Counted from the stretch's first letter, positions 8,750-17,923 are shown. The stretch is DNA of 64,000 nucleotides from Gammaproteobacteria bacterium (GCA_018824405.1 JAHJGO010000023.1:51100-115099), one strand, 5' to 3'. Notes: generated by a model from the sequence alone, not told the origin. Translations and numbers: made by a program.

Positions 8750-9114
8750 AGAAGCTATTGCTCGATCAGGGGTTGCCTCGTTCCGCAGGCGTGATTCTGA
8801 GTCAGCGAGGATGGGACGCCGTTCATGTCGGGGATATTGGGATGGCGGAAGCGACTGATGTTGAAATTCTTGGTTATGCGAAGCAGGAAACGCGGGTGGT
8901 GATTACGCTGGATGCGGATTTCCATGCCCTGCTGGCTGTAAAAGCCGCATCTGCGCCCTCTGTGGTGAGAATCCGGATCGAGAGATTAAAGGGATTGGCG
9001 CTTGCGGATTTGCTTGAGAAGATCTGGTCCATAGCTCAGGATGATCTTTCCCGAGGAGCAATGGTAACAGTGACGGAGCGCTCCTTGCGCATCAAGCATC
9101 TACCTGTGGGATAG
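8746..9114 (+). CDS. DUF5615 PIN-like toxin candidate
   Basis: 122 aa from the TTG at 8746, which overlaps the stop of the DUF433 gene. The protein opens KKLLLDQGLPRSAGVILSQR, the start of the DUF5615/Mut7-C PIN-like fold; the acid at LLLDQ and a central TLDADFHAL supply the expected acidic cluster. Members are thought to be RNases paired with DUF433 antitoxins. A longer frame with no convincing ribosome site begins further upstream inside the antitoxin gene and is not used. Confidence 0.8.
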   Translation: MKKLLLDQGLPRSAGVILSQRGWDAVHVGDIGMAEATDVEILGYAKQETRVVITLDADFHALLAVKAASAPSVVRIRIERLKGLALADLLEKIWSIAQDDLSRGAMVTVTERSLRIKHLPVG

Positions 9115-9149
9115 GTGCTGTCTGACGCCTGCTTTATTCAAGTCGGGGT

Positions 9150-10490
9150 TTATTCCCCCGCCACCGTCATCTGCCCGACCAGAATCGAGCCGCACTGCCG
9201 TGCGCCGCGCACCAGCACATCGTTGCCCACGGCCACGATGTTGCGGAACATGTCCTTGAGATTACCGGCGATGGTAATTTCTTCAACGGGATACTGGATT
9301 TTTCCGCCCTCCACCCAGAAACCCGCCGCACCGCGCGAGTAGTCGCCAGTAACGGGATTCACGCCCTGGCCCAGCAGTTCGGTGACCAGGAGGCCGCGAT
9401 CCATGGTTTTGAGCAAAGCGGCGAAGTCCTGGCCGGTGTCGGCCAGGATCAGGTTGTGGCTGCCGCCTGCGTTGCCGGTGCTGGTCATGCCGAGCTTGCG
9501 CGCCGAGTAGCTGGAGAGGAAGTAACCCTGCACCACGCCGTTTTTGATCACGTCGCGGCTTTTCGTGGCGATGCCTTCATTATCGAACGGGCTGCTGGCC
9601 AGGCCCTTTTTCAGGTGAGGCAGTTCCTGCAACTGGATAAAGGGGGCAAAGATTTCCTTGCCCAGGCTGTCGAGCAGGAATGAAGATTTGCGGTACAGGC
9701 TGCCGCCGCTGACTGCGCCGACGAAGCTGCCGATCAGGCCGGAAGCCAGCGATGCTTCGAACAGCACCGGGACCTGCATGGTCTTGAGCTTGCGCGCATC
9801 GAGGCGGCGCACGGTGCGCTCGCCGGCCATGCGACCCACTGCGGCAGTGCTATCGAGGTCGGCAGCTGCACGCGCGGTGGTGTACCAGTAGTCGCGCTGC
9901 ATGCCGTGATCGGATTCCGCCACCACCGCGCAACTGATGCCCTGGCGTGTGGTCGGGTAGCCGCCAATGAAGCCGAGGCTGTTGGCGTACACGAACAGGG
10001 ATTCGTGGGTGGAAACCGAAGCGCCTTCCGAATTGTTGATGCGCTGGTCCACGCCCAGCGCAGCTGCTTCACATTCCTGTGCCAGCAGGATGGCCTGTTC
10101 CACTGGCAATTCCCAGGGGTGGTAGAGATCGAGCTCGGGGATGTTTTTCGCCAGCAGCGCTTCGTCGGCCAGGCCGGCAAAGTCGTCGCTGGCGGTGTGT
10201 TTTGCGATGCTGCAGGCCGCCTTGACCGTATCGCGGATGGCGTCCGGCGACATGTCGGAAGTGCTGGCATGGCCGCGCCGCTGGCCAAAATAGACCGTGA
10301 CGCCCAGACCCTTGTCGCGGTTGTACTCGATGGTCTCCACTTCGTTGTGGCGCACGGTCACGTTCTGGCCGAAACCTTGCGAGACTTCCGCTTCAGTGGC
10401 GGTTGCGCCGGCCTTTTTTGCCTGAGTGAGAATGTCCTGGGAAATCTGCTGGAGGGTGTCGAAAGAATGAGTAAAGCGGGAATCCTGCAC
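9150..10490 (-). CDS. pmbA: PmbA/TldE metalloprotease subunit
   Basis: 446 aa, the standard PmbA length. Family features include AGATATEAEVSQGFGQNVTV at the N-terminus, NSEGASVSTHESLF, and the C-terminal block with NAGGSHNLIL and RGAAGFWVEGGKI. PmbA (TldE) pairs with TldD to form a protease that processes modified peptides and degrades unfolded antitoxins; the TldE subunit itself lacks the zinc-binding HExxxH, and none is visible here. It is divergent from yjgA, with a GC-rich repeat in the shared upstream region. Confidence 0.92.
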   Translation of the reverse strand: MQDSRFTHSFDTLQQISQDILTQAKKAGATATEAEVSQGFGQNVTVRHNEVETIEYNRDKGLGVTVYFGQRRGHASTSDMSPDAIRDTVKAACSIAKHTASDDFAGLADEALLAKNIPELDLYHPWELPVEQAILLAQECEAAALGVDQRINNSEGASVSTHESLFVYANSLGFIGGYPTTRQGISCAVVAESDHGMQRDYWYTTARAAADLDSTAAVGRMAGERTVRRLDARKLKTMQVPVLFEASLASGLIGSFVGAVSGGSLYRKSSFLLDSLGKEIFAPFIQLQELPHLKKGLASSPFDNEGIATKSRDVIKNGVVQGYFLSSYSARKLGMTSTGNAGGSHNLILADTGQDFAALLKTMDRGLLVTELLGQGVNPVTGDYSRGAAGFWVEGGKIQYPVEEITIAGNLKDMFRNIVAVGNDVLVRGARQCGSILVGQMTVAGE

Positions 10491-10518
10491 GGTGACCTCA
10501 ATTTGGTGTGACTTGCCA

Positions 10519-10636
10519 CCCTTCCCAACCCCCCTCTAATCCCCCCTTGTCAGGGGGGAGGTTGGTTGTCGCCTCCCCCTTTTCTTCCCCTCCCCTGACA
10601 AGGGGAGGCTGGGAGGGGTTGGGAGGTTGGAAGGGG
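10519..10636. repeat. GC-rich dispersed palindromic repeat between pmbA and yjgA
   Basis: CCCCTTGTCAGGGG (10543-10556) and CCCCTGACAAGGGG (10592-10605) are perfect inverted copies. Outer arms rich in CCTTCCCAACCCC on the left and GGGGTTGGGAGG on the right extend the dyad. This resembles small palindromic intergenic repeats that are dispersed in many bacterial genomes. It occupies the divergent upstream region of pmbA and yjgA. Confidence 0.8.
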
Positions 10637-10689
10637 TTAAATGGCTGAAATGCGGTTATGATAACAACTTTAATCAGCGAAGCGAAACC

Positions 10690-11250
10690 ATGCAGGATAG
10701 CGATCAGACGGAACAGGAAGAAACCAGCCGCTCCCAGCGCAAGCGCGATGTGGAAGCCTTGCAGGATATCGGCGAAAGACTGGTGACACTGAACGCTTCC
10801 CAGCTCGGCCAGCTCGATCTTCCCGACAATCTGCGCGATGCGGTGAAGGAAGCAAAGCGCCTCACCGCCAACGGTGCCATCCGCCGCCAGAAGCAATACA
10901 TCGGCAAGCTCATGCGCAACATCGACCCGACAGCTATTGTGGCCAAATTCGCCGAATGGGACGGTTCCAGTCGCGAACAGGCGGCCAAGTTCCATCAGCT
11001 GGAGCGCTGGCGCGACAGGCTGCTGGCGGACGATAAGGTTATCAGCGAACTGGTACTGGCGCATCCTCGCGTCGATGTGCAGCGCATGCGCACACTGATC
11101 CGCAACGCGCACAAGGAACTGGCCGCCGGCAAGCCACCGAAAAGCAGTCGTGAACTGTTCAAGGAATTACGCCTGCTGATGCTCGTGAATGCTGCGCCGA
11201 CGCATGACGCGAATGGTGAAGACGAAAACCCAACCTATCAGGAAGATTGA
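10690..11250 (+). CDS. yjgA: Ribosome biogenesis factor YjgA/DarP (DUF615)
   Basis: 186 aa. The protein is helical and highly charged, with the family opening ([20 protein letters not shown]) and conserved [14 protein letters not shown] and [15 protein letters not shown]. The ATG at 10690 is chosen because homologues begin just before SRSQRKR; an upstream in-frame start at 10627 would add an unrelated 21-residue tail lying in the repeat. YjgA binds late 50S precursors. It is followed by argJ after 2 nt. Confidence 0.92.
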   Translation: MQDSDQTEQEETSRSQRKRDVEALQDIGERLVTLNASQLGQLDLPDNLRDAVKEAKRLTANGAIRRQKQYIGKLMRNIDPTAIVAKFAEWDGSSREQAAKFHQLERWRDRLLADDKVISELVLAHPRVDVQRMRTLIRNAHKELAAGKPPKSSRELFKELRLLMLVNAAPTHDANGEDENPTYQED

Positions 11251-11252
11251 CC

Positions 11253-12482
11253 ATGCCCGTGAATCTGGCACCGCTTGAAGCGGACAAACTGTTGCCCGTG
11301 CAGGGCGTTACTCTCGGCATCGCCGAAGCCGGCATCAAGAAAGCGGGCCGCAAGGATCTTCTGGTCATGCGCCTGGGTGATCATGCTCGCGTGGCCGGGG
11401 TATTTACCCTGAACCGTTTCTGCGCCGCGCCGGTAACCCTGTGCCGGCAGCATCTGGCTGGCGGCAAGGCCATCCGTGCGCTGGTGGTGAATACCGGCAA
11501 TGCTAATGCGGGAACAGGAGAGGAAGGCATGAAGCGTGCCCGCCAGACCTGCACAGAAGTGGCGCGACTATTGCAGTGTGGTGATGATCAGGTGCTGCCT
11601 TTCTCCACCGGCGTGATTCTGGAACCGCTGCCGGTGGATAAAATCATCGCCGGGTTGCCCGCTGCGGTGGCGAACCTCAAGGAAGCCAACTGGTTCGATG
11701 CCGCGCATGCCATCATGACCACCGACATCCAGCCCAAGGCCCTGTCGAAGCAGATGATGCTGGGCGGCAAGACAGTGACCATCACCGGCATTGCCAAGGG
11801 CTCCGGCATGATCCACCCTAACATGGCGACCATGCTGGGCTACGTCGCCACCGATGCGGCCATCAGCCAGCCATTGCTGGACGGTTTGGTGAAGCATGCC
11901 GCCGATCAGTCCTTCAACTGCATCACGGTGGATGGCGATACCTCCACCAACGACTCCTTCATTCTCATCGCCAGCGGCGAGGCCGGCGCGGCGGAAATCA
12001 CTGATGCCGCCAGCGCCGAATATGCCACCCTGCGTGATGCCATCACCGAGGTCTCGCAGGTACTGGCCCAGGCCATCGTGCGCGACGGCGAGGGCGCGAC
12101 CAAGTTCATGACCATTGCGGTGGAAGGCGGCGCCAGCACCGCCGAATGCCGTCAGGTGGCTTACGCCATCGCGCATTCGCCGCTGGTGAAAACTGCCTTC
12201 TTTGCCTCTGATCCCAACCTGGGGCGGATTCTAGCCGCGATTGGTTACGCGGGCATTACCGACCTGGATGTGGACAAGATCCGGCTTTATCTGGGCGATG
12301 TGCTGGTGGCGGAAAACGGCGGGCGCGCCGCCAGCTACCAGGAACAGGACGGCCAGCGCATCATGAAGGCGCCGGAGATCACCGTGCGCGTGAATCTGGG
12401 ACGTGGCGATGCAGCAGCGACAGTCTGGACCTGCGATTTTTCCTACGACTACGTGAAGATCAACGCCGAGTATCGCAGTTGA
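11253..12482 (+). CDS. argJ: Bifunctional ornithine acetyltransferase/N-acetylglutamate synthase ArgJ
   Basis: 409 aa from the ATG at 11253. ArgJ transfers acetyl between N-acetylornithine and glutamate in arginine synthesis. The self-cleavage site is evident: [14 protein letters not shown], with the nucleophilic Thr at about residue 193 becoming the N-terminus of the beta chain. Other conserved blocks are [23 protein letters not shown] and [10 protein letters not shown]. It follows yjgA after 2 nt, probably on one mRNA, and ends next to a 26-bp palindrome that may terminate transcription. Confidence 0.96.
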   Translation: MPVNLAPLEADKLLPVQGVTLGIAEAGIKKAGRKDLLVMRLGDHARVAGVFTLNRFCAAPVTLCRQHLAGGKAIRALVVNTGNANAGTGEEGMKRARQTCTEVARLLQCGDDQVLPFSTGVILEPLPVDKIIAGLPAAVANLKEANWFDAAHAIMTTDIQPKALSKQMMLGGKTVTITGIAKGSGMIHPNMATMLGYVATDAAISQPLLDGLVKHAADQSFNCITVDGDTSTNDSFILIASGEAGAAEITDAASAEYATLRDAITEVSQVLAQAIVRDGEGATKFMTIAVEGGASTAECRQVAYAIAHSPLVKTAFFASDPNLGRILAAIGYAGITDLDVDKIRLYLGDVLVAENGGRAASYQEQDGQRIMKAPEITVRVNLGRGDAAATVWTCDFSYDYVKINAEYRS

Positions 12483-12483
12483 T

Positions 12484-12549
12484 GTCATTGCGAGCGTAGC
12501 GAAGCAATCCTGCTTTAAATACAGATTGCTTCGCTACGCTCGCAATGAC
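12484..12549. repeat. Perfect 26-bp inverted repeat between convergent argJ and yaiI
   Basis: The left arm (12484-12509, starting GTCATTGCGAGCGTAGCGAA) and the right arm (12524-12549, ending CGCTACGCTCGCAATGAC) are exact reverse complements with a 14-nt loop. This is a widespread TCATTGCGAGC-type intergenic palindrome. It lies 1 nt after the argJ stop and 5 nt from the yaiI stop, so it could act as a bidirectional hairpin terminator, although it has no T-run. Confidence 0.9.
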
Positions 12550-12554
12550 GAGGC

Positions 12555-13007
12555 TTATGGGATGGCTCGCTTCGCCAGAAATTTGTCCAGCTGATTGGCA
12601 AACGCCGTGCGGTCGCCCTGGCTGAAGCTGGATGGGCCGCCGGTCTCCACCCCGCTGTTACGCAACTGCTCCATGAAATTGCGCATGGTCAGATATTCCC
12701 TAATATTGTCCGGGGTGTAGAACTCGCCGCGCGGATTCAGCGCATGGCCCCCTCGTTCAATCACACTGGCCGCGAGCGGAATGTCCGCAGTGATCACCAG
12801 GTCGCCGGCTTCGATTTGCTTTACGATCTGCTCGTCGGCCACGTCAAAGCCGGATGGCACCTGAATGGCCTTGATAAATGGCGAGGGTGGAGTGCGGATC
12901 AACTGATTCGCCACCAGGGTAACGGTGATTTTTGCCCGTCCCGCAACGCGGAACAGGATTTCCTTGATGACATTGGGGCAGGCATCGGCATCGACCCAGA
13001 TTTGCAT
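12555..13007 (-). CDS. yaiI: YaiI/YqxD family protein (DUF188, PIN-like)
   Basis: 150 aa, the normal size. It opens [18 protein letters not shown], the family hallmark with an acidic pair, and has [19 protein letters not shown] with conserved Asp and the motif TPDNIREYL. The fold resembles PIN nucleases but no activity is established for the family. It is convergent with argJ. Confidence 0.92.
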   Translation of the reverse strand: MQIWVDADACPNVIKEILFRVAGRAKITVTLVANQLIRTPPSPFIKAIQVPSGFDVADEQIVKQIEAGDLVITADIPLAASVIERGGHALNPRGEFYTPDNIREYLTMRNFMEQLRNSGVETGGPSSFSQGDRTAFANQLDKFLAKRAIP

Positions 13008-13059
13008 GGAATGTGGCTCCGGCTAGCGGAAAAATGGTGAATTCATATGGGCAAGTGAC

Positions 13060-13458
13060 TTACACATGGGGAAAATCCGGGTTGTGCGCGACTTCCCAGA
13101 GAAACCCATCAGGGTCGGTGAAATAGCCGGAATAGCCGCCCCAGTCGGTCGGTTGCCCGGGCTTGACCACTTTTGCGCCATGGCGTGCCACATGTTCAAG
13201 CAGCGCGTCCACTTCTGCCGGGGAGCGCACATTGTGTGCCAGGGAAAAGCCTCGGAACCCAGATCCCTCAGGCGATAACCCCGCGTCAGTCGCCAGGTTT
13301 TCGCGCGGCCAGAGTGCCAGCCAGGTTTGTCCCAGCTCGAAGAAGGTGATGGAGGGCGGCGTCTTGAGGCGAGGCAGGCCCAGGCATTCCTCATAGAACC
13401 GGGTGGCTCTTTCAAGGTCGGCCACGCCAAGCGTGATCAGGCTGATTCTGGGTTCCAT
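13060..13458 (-). CDS. VOC-family (glyoxalase/bleomycin-resistance fold) protein
   Basis: 132 aa with two beta-alpha-beta-beta-beta modules: ISLITLGVADLERATRFYEE at the start and FTDPDGFLWEVAHNPDF at the end. These are typical of the vicinal oxygen chelate superfamily, which binds a divalent metal. The substrate cannot be told from sequence. It stands alone between yaiI and a lytic transglycosylase, all on the minus strand. Confidence 0.85.
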   Translation of the reverse strand: MEPRISLITLGVADLERATRFYEECLGLPRLKTPPSITFFELGQTWLALWPRENLATDAGLSPEGSGFRGFSLAHNVRSPAEVDALLEHVARHGAKVVKPGQPTDWGGYSGYFTDPDGFLWEVAHNPDFPHV

Positions 13459-13524
13459 TGGTTTCTCCGATGACTGTGCAGGGAGTGGCTGTTATTTGAT
13501 GTATATCTTGCCCGCTATGCCAAA

Positions 13525-14403
13525 TTACATGCCGCGCGACCTGCGTTTCTTCCCGGGCTGCAGGACATCCAGGCCCATGCCAGAGTACTCCAATACCCGC
13601 ATGACATAGGCCTGTGTTTCATCATAGGGTGGAATGCCCCCATACTTTACCACCGCGCCTTCTCCGGCGTTATAGGCCGCGATGACGCGCACCAGGTCGC
13701 CTTCGAAATAATTCCCCAGCCAGCGCAGATAGGCAAGTCCGCCACGAATGTTCTGTTCCGGGTGGAAAGGGTTCCTGACGTTGAAACGAGCAGCCGTTTC
13801 TGGAATCAGTTGCATTACACCTTGTGCATTCTTTGGCGATCGTGCCGAAATATTGAAGTTCGATTCCACGCTTGCCACAGCAAGAGCGAGTCTGATGTCT
13901 ACTTTATAATGGGGCGCCAGCTTTCTGATGAGTTCGGCCACCCTGCGCTTGTTGCGAGGGAGTTCCATCACGTAGCGGTCCAGGTCAAATCCGCCAGCCT
14001 CTTCGATGGTGATGCAGGGCAGCGCCATGCTGCTGGGCGGTCCGGTGATTTCAAGCAATTTCCCGGCATCGCGATGCCCGAGCAGACTTGCGGCAGAAAA
14101 AAACCTGGCAGCAATCTCCGGGTTACGGAGAAACGCGTTACCTGAAAAATATATCAGGCCGACCCGGTAATATCCCTCGATGCTTCCCAGACGCCCTGCT
14201 TCACAATAAAGGGCTGCCGCAAGGGGCAGGCTCCGGAATTGTCCACGCCCAGCTTCTGCTGCCCATGCCTGCTCAAGCAAGGCGCGCAGGCGCGGCATCT
14301 CTGCCTCCACCGCAGGAGGGAAACGCTTCGACTCGGCAGCGACTGGCGGTACCAGTGCAAATCCTGCCAAAATCAGGACAAGAATGAAAAACCAGCGAGA
14401 CAT
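13525..14403 (-). CDS. Periplasmic lytic transglycosylase (SLT domain) with Sel1-like N-terminal region
   Basis: 292 aa with a signal peptide (residues 1-23, cut after VAA). Residues 60-120 hold Sel1/TPR-like helices (AALYCEAGRLGSIEGYYRVG). The C-terminal SLT domain has the catalytic Glu in ASVESNFN, then AQGVMQLIPETAARF, GGLAYLRWL and AAYNAGEGAV, all canonical. It cleaves peptidoglycan glycan strands between MurNAc and GlcNAc. The tail KKRRSR is basic. Confidence 0.92.
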   Translation of the reverse strand: MSRWFFILVLILAGFALVPPVAAESKRFPPAVEAEMPRLRALLEQAWAAEAGRGQFRSLPLAAALYCEAGRLGSIEGYYRVGLIYFSGNAFLRNPEIAARFFSAASLLGHRDAGKLLEITGPPSSMALPCITIEEAGGFDLDRYVMELPRNKRRVAELIRKLAPHYKVDIRLALAVASVESNFNISARSPKNAQGVMQLIPETAARFNVRNPFHPEQNIRGGLAYLRWLGNYFEGDLVRVIAAYNAGEGAVVKYGGIPPYDETQAYVMRVLEYSGMGLDVLQPGKKRRSRGM

Positions 14404-14590
14404 GTTTACCCCATTGGTAAACTCCGGCGGTCACGACGTAAGTCATGCCCCCTGACTGTTCAGTCTACTCCTCCGCTTCAGGCATTCAAACACCAGGGCC
14501 TGGCGAAAAAGCTGGGGCAAATTTTGTACTCGGTGATTGCTGCGAAACAGGAAGGCAGTGACGAACTGGGAACTGCGGTGATGCAACTCT

Positions 14591-15313
14591 TTAACGCCTG
14601 AGCTGTTGCTGCCACATGTATTTCTGCTGCTCGATCCGCCGTCTTTCAGCCTCCTGTCTCATGCGCTCTTCCTGTTCTGCGCGCCGCTGCTCGCGCTCTG
14701 CTTCACGTTTCGCCTGTTCTTCGGCGCGGTGCAGATCGCCGGAAACCTGCGCAGCATACCGGCGATTATCCTCAAGCTCGCGTTCCTGCCTGCGTTCGAT
14801 TTCCTGACGCTCGCGCTCCTGGCGGCGTTCTTCAGCCGCAATCCGACTCTCCTCTGCTCGGCGTTGACGTTCTTCTTCCCTGGCCGCGGCAAATTCACTC
14901 TGATTGCGCATCTCGGCAAGACTTTCCTGGTTTTCCATGAATTGTCTGGCGCGGTAGTGAGAATAGAGGGTAAATACAATCTGAATGGCCATGCCGATGG
15001 CAATCAGGCCCCCGATCACGATGAGTAGTATTTTCTGGGGAGTCCAGCGTGCTTCGCGGATCTCGACCGCGAACTGGATATTGTCGCCGGATGAGGCCAG
15101 CGCCGCATCGTAGCCAGCGCGTCGCGCGAGGTCGGAGAGGGTCCAGTATGCATGGTTGAGGAGATTGATCTGCCGGGTGGCGTTTTCCTGTGTCAACCCG
15201 TGCTCGCGTGAGGTCAGGTGTTGCAGAAGGCGTTCGTAGGCTGCCTGGATATCCTCCATGGTGGCGCACGCCTCGACTCCCATCTCCTCGTAATAATTCT
15301 TCTGGTCATTCAT
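14591..15313 (-). CDS. J-like membrane protein with charged coiled coil (paralogue 3 of 3)
   Basis: 240 aa from the ATG at 15313, which lies just past the stop of the preceding paralogue. It has an N-terminal J-domain-like helical region (residues 6-68: YYEEMGVEAC, AYWTLSDLARRAGYDAAL) in which the HPD motif between helices II and III is missing. A membrane helix follows at about residues 95-118 (KILLIVIGGLIAIGMAIQIV), then about 110 residues of Arg/Glu-rich coiled coil. Together with its two neighbours it forms a head-to-tail triplet on the minus strand. Without HPD it should not stimulate DnaK ATPase. Function unknown. Confidence 0.75.
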   Translation of the reverse strand: MNDQKNYYEEMGVEACATMEDIQAAYERLLQHLTSREHGLTQENATRQINLLNHAYWTLSDLARRAGYDAALASSGDNIQFAVEIREARWTPQKILLIVIGGLIAIGMAIQIVFTLYSHYRARQFMENQESLAEMRNQSEFAAAREEERQRRAEESRIAAEERRQERERQEIERRQERELEDNRRYAAQVSGDLHRAEEQAKREAEREQRRAEQEERMRQEAERRRIEQQKYMWQQQLRR

Positions 15314-15315
15314 GT

Positions 15316-16080
15316 TTAGTCGTTTTCTGCCTGTGTGTTGTTCGTGCTGCCAGAACGCCATTTTTCGCGAAGGCGCTCTATTCGGTCGCGTTCCTGATCC
15401 TGTTTCTCTCTCTCAAGCTCTGCCTGGCGGCGGCGTTCTTCCTCGGCTCTGTAGCGTATCTGTTCCTCGGCTTCGCGTAGATTGCTGGAAACTTCATCTG
15501 CGTAACGCCGATCTTTCTCCAGTTCCCATTCCTGCCGACGCCTGGCATCTTCCTGAGCGCGCCTGATTTGATCAGCCTCGGCCTCCTGCCGTTGCTTGTC
15601 GGCCAGCGTTACACCGGCAGCGCGCTCCTCAGGGGAAAGATTTCCATTGATGGCATCGTAGCCATTGAGGATATGCTCTTGCTCGGATGGCATTTGAGGG
15701 TTGTTTGCCTGGCTGGCCATATAGAAATTGACCAGCATGAAACCGACCTGAATCAGCAGTCCCATTACAAGCAGTCGTCCGACAATGTTCAGTACTGCCT
15801 TGGGAGATGTCCAGCGCGATTCTTGTATTTCTACCGAAAACTGGAGGGGTGTGTCCGGACTGTCCAGCGAGATGTCGTAACTGGCGCGCCGAGCTTTGTC
15901 GGAAAGCGCCCAGTAGGCCTGGTTGAGAAGGTTGATCCGGTGGCCGAGTTGCTTGGCATCAAGGCCATGCCCGTCGGATTCGAGTTGTTGCATCAGGTGG
16001 TCATAGGCTGTTTCGATTTCGGACTCGGACGCCTTGCGGGGAACCCCGAGAATGGCATAAAAATCTAATTTTTTGCGCAT
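15316..16080 (-). CDS. J-like membrane protein with charged coiled coil (paralogue 2 of 3)
   Basis: 254 aa. The J-like region is at residues 6-70 (FYAILGVPRKASESEIETAY; AYWALSDKARRASYDISL), with the HPD position occupied by QLESDGHGL. A membrane helix lies near 100-125 (VLNIVGRLLVMGLLIQVGFM). The C-terminal half is an Arg/Glu/Gln-rich coiled coil (RRRQEWELEKDRRYADEVSS). It starts 12 nt after the first paralogue stops and ends 2 nt before the third starts. Topology is probably J-like domain and coil on opposite sides of the inner membrane. No recognised family beyond the J fold. Confidence 0.75.
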   Translation of the reverse strand: MRKKLDFYAILGVPRKASESEIETAYDHLMQQLESDGHGLDAKQLGHRINLLNQAYWALSDKARRASYDISLDSPDTPLQFSVEIQESRWTSPKAVLNIVGRLLVMGLLIQVGFMLVNFYMASQANNPQMPSEQEHILNGYDAINGNLSPEERAAGVTLADKQRQEAEADQIRRAQEDARRRQEWELEKDRRYADEVSSNLREAEEQIRYRAEEERRRQAELEREKQDQERDRIERLREKWRSGSTNNTQAEND

Positions 16081-16092
16081 AGTATTAGGATG

Positions 16093-16848
16093 CTAATTTT
16101 GAAGCTGTCTCTGCCACATGCGACGCTGTTCTTCCTGGCGATATCTCTCTTTCTCGCGTTTGGCGCGCTCTTCCTCCTCGGCGCGTGTTTTTGCATATTC
16201 GGCTTCCCGGCGCGCTTGCTCCTCGGCAGACCGTAACTCTTGCGACACGCGAGCCGCATATTGCCTGCTTTCTTCGAGTTCCCGTGCCTGCTTGCGTTCT
16301 GCTTCCTGGTTCGCATGCTCCTGGCGGCGTTCATCGGCTCTCAGGCGTTCCTCTTCCTGGCGAATCTGAGCGGCGGCAATTTCGCTTGGAGAGGCCGTGC
16401 CATTGGTCATTTCGTATTCTTCTAGCGCGACCTTTTTTTCAGCGAGGGAAACGCCGTCTCCATCCCTGAGCGCACGATTGTGATTCATGGTCGAAAAAGC
16501 GATCTGAATGAGTATCCCGAGTGCGAATAGTCCGCCAATGACCGATATCAGAAGCCGGGTGGGAACGAGGCGCGATTTATTGCTGACTTTAACTTCCAGA
16601 TCGGGCAATTCAATCTGGGGCATGGCCGGTGGCGCTGAGAGGGTGGCATCGTAGGCTGAACGCCGCATATTGTCCGAGAGTGTCCAGTATGCCTGCTTGA
16701 CCAGACTGAGCTGAAAGCTGGATTCCGCATAATCCAGCCCGGAATCGCCCGATTCCAGCCATTGCAGCAAGTGCTGGTAAGCTTTCTGGACTTCGGCATC
16801 CGTGGCAACTGGCGCTACACCGAGTATCTCGTAGAGTGTCTTTTTCAT
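16093..16848 (-). CDS. J-like membrane protein with charged coiled coil (paralogue 1 of 3, promoter-proximal)
   Basis: 251 aa. The J-like region (residues 4-70) begins TLYEILGVAPVATDAEVQKA and closes AYWTLSDNMRRSAYDATL. The HPD site reads WLESGDSGL, so the catalytic triad is lost here as in both paralogues. The membrane helix is at about 98-120 (LLISVIGGLFALGILIQIAF), followed by a long Arg/Glu coiled coil ending RRMWQRQLQN; the third paralogue ends MWQQQLRR, so even the C-terminal tail is conserved. A small dyad (16939-16955) lies about 90 bp upstream. Confidence 0.75.
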   Translation of the reverse strand: MKKTLYEILGVAPVATDAEVQKAYQHLLQWLESGDSGLDYAESSFQLSLVKQAYWTLSDNMRRSAYDATLSAPPAMPQIELPDLEVKVSNKSRLVPTRLLISVIGGLFALGILIQIAFSTMNHNRALRDGDGVSLAEKKVALEEYEMTNGTASPSEIAAAQIRQEEERLRADERRQEHANQEAERKQARELEESRQYAARVSQELRSAEEQARREAEYAKTRAEEEERAKREKERYRQEEQRRMWQRQLQN

Positions 16849-17038
16849 CTATGCCAATCTATCTCCGGTTGAGCATAAATCCATGCAGGATAAGAAAAAC
16901 GTCATCGCCAAAATGGAACTTTCAATCACATAACAGCAGCGTAATGTTATTACGCCACTGTTCCGGAAACCAAGTTATTTATTCGCATGTCCGGATTCCG
17001 TGCCGCGCAGCCTTTTTGCACATTCAATTCGCGCCAGG

Positions 17039-17923
17039 TTACGCTTGAGGGTTCACTCTGTCGTAGAACCTGGCCCTGAAGAGCAATCTCTTTTTTGCGG
17101 CGTCATCACTATCCACAAGTTTTTCCCGGGTATGCTGTACATTGTTTGAAATCAATCCCAGTCCGGATTCCAGCCTGCCTTCAATCACATACTCGGACTC
17201 ATCCAAAATCAGGGATTCCAGCACGTCCCTGGCGGCTATGACGTCATTATCTTCAGACCAGGCCATATCCATTTTTCTGAATGAGAATCTGTGGCACAAA
17301 TGACCATCCATGTTTGTCCAGAAAACCTTTCCGCCCAGCTGCTCACTGATTTCTCCAGTGTTTGGGTTCTTGTATTTGAAACAATCTTTATTCATCAACA
17401 CTTTGAGCGCCTCTGGATCTTTGTCGCGCAAAAGAATGTACAGAATCTCATTGTCCAGAACCTTGTTGGATCCGCCTTCAACAGCCGGTCTTTTACACAG
17501 CAAGAACAAGGCCTGTATGGTTTTGTCGGAGCCATAATATGTGGCATCCGTATGCCAGCGGACATGCCTTGTCGTAAACGGGATGGCCCTGTTCAAAATG
17601 CCTGAATCAGTCAATTCGTCAGATTTCGAATGTCGGCTGGATTTGTCCGTATCAGCTACACCAAGCTGTTTCCCTAAATCGAGTAAGGAATTCATGCTCA
17701 GTTCGGCCGAGCCCGCGCTGAATATACACATATTGGCCAATTCTACGGTTTCGAATATCTTGGCTTTTTCGGTGTTTGTGATTGCGGTCATATCGCCTAA
17801 CTCGACGACTAATTCGCTAATATTTCTTGGATAAGCAGCAAGCTTTTCGTCGCGCCATTTCAAATAATCGCCGTCTGAATCCAAATCATATCTTTTTGGA
17901 TATCTTGTGTTCCAATGTTTCAT
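17039..17923 (-). CDS. TauD/TfdA-like Fe(II)/2-oxoglutarate dioxygenase
   Basis: 294 aa from the ATG at 17923, which has a GGAG Shine-Dalgarno 7 nt upstream; an earlier in-frame ATG would add 22 hydrophobic residues with no ribosome site. The iron facial triad is visible: RWHTDATYY (His124, Asp126) and the distal His in NNVQHTREKL (about 267), with a downstream Arg (LLFRARFYDR) for 2-oxoglutarate. The substrate is unknown. The gene and its flanks are clearly more AT-rich than neighbours, suggesting horizontal acquisition. It stands alone between the J-like triplet and a divergent DUF815 gene. Confidence 0.8.
   Translation of the reverse strand: MKHWNTRYPKRYDLDSDGDYLKWRDEKLAAYPRNISELVVELGDMTAITNTEKAKIFETVELANMCIFSAGSAELSMNSLLDLGKQLGVADTDKSSRHSKSDELTDSGILNRAIPFTTRHVRWHTDATYYGSDKTIQALFLLCKRPAVEGGSNKVLDNEILYILLRDKDPEALKVLMNKDCFKYKNPNTGEISEQLGGKVFWTNMDGHLCHRFSFRKMDMAWSEDNDVIAARDVLESLILDESEYVIEGRLESGLGLISNNVQHTREKLVDSDDAAKKRLLFRARFYDRVNPQA

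Noticed and set aside
14446..14601. Short plus-strand frame ending LGTAVMQLFNA next to the lytic transglycosylase
   Set aside because: It looks slightly protein-like but has no usable start codon outside the antisense of the neighbouring gene; at most a gene remnant.
16939..16955. Dyad GCGTAAT-GTT-ATTACGC upstream of the J-like triplet as an operator
   Set aside because: Only 7 bp per arm and no regulator known; too weak to list as a site.
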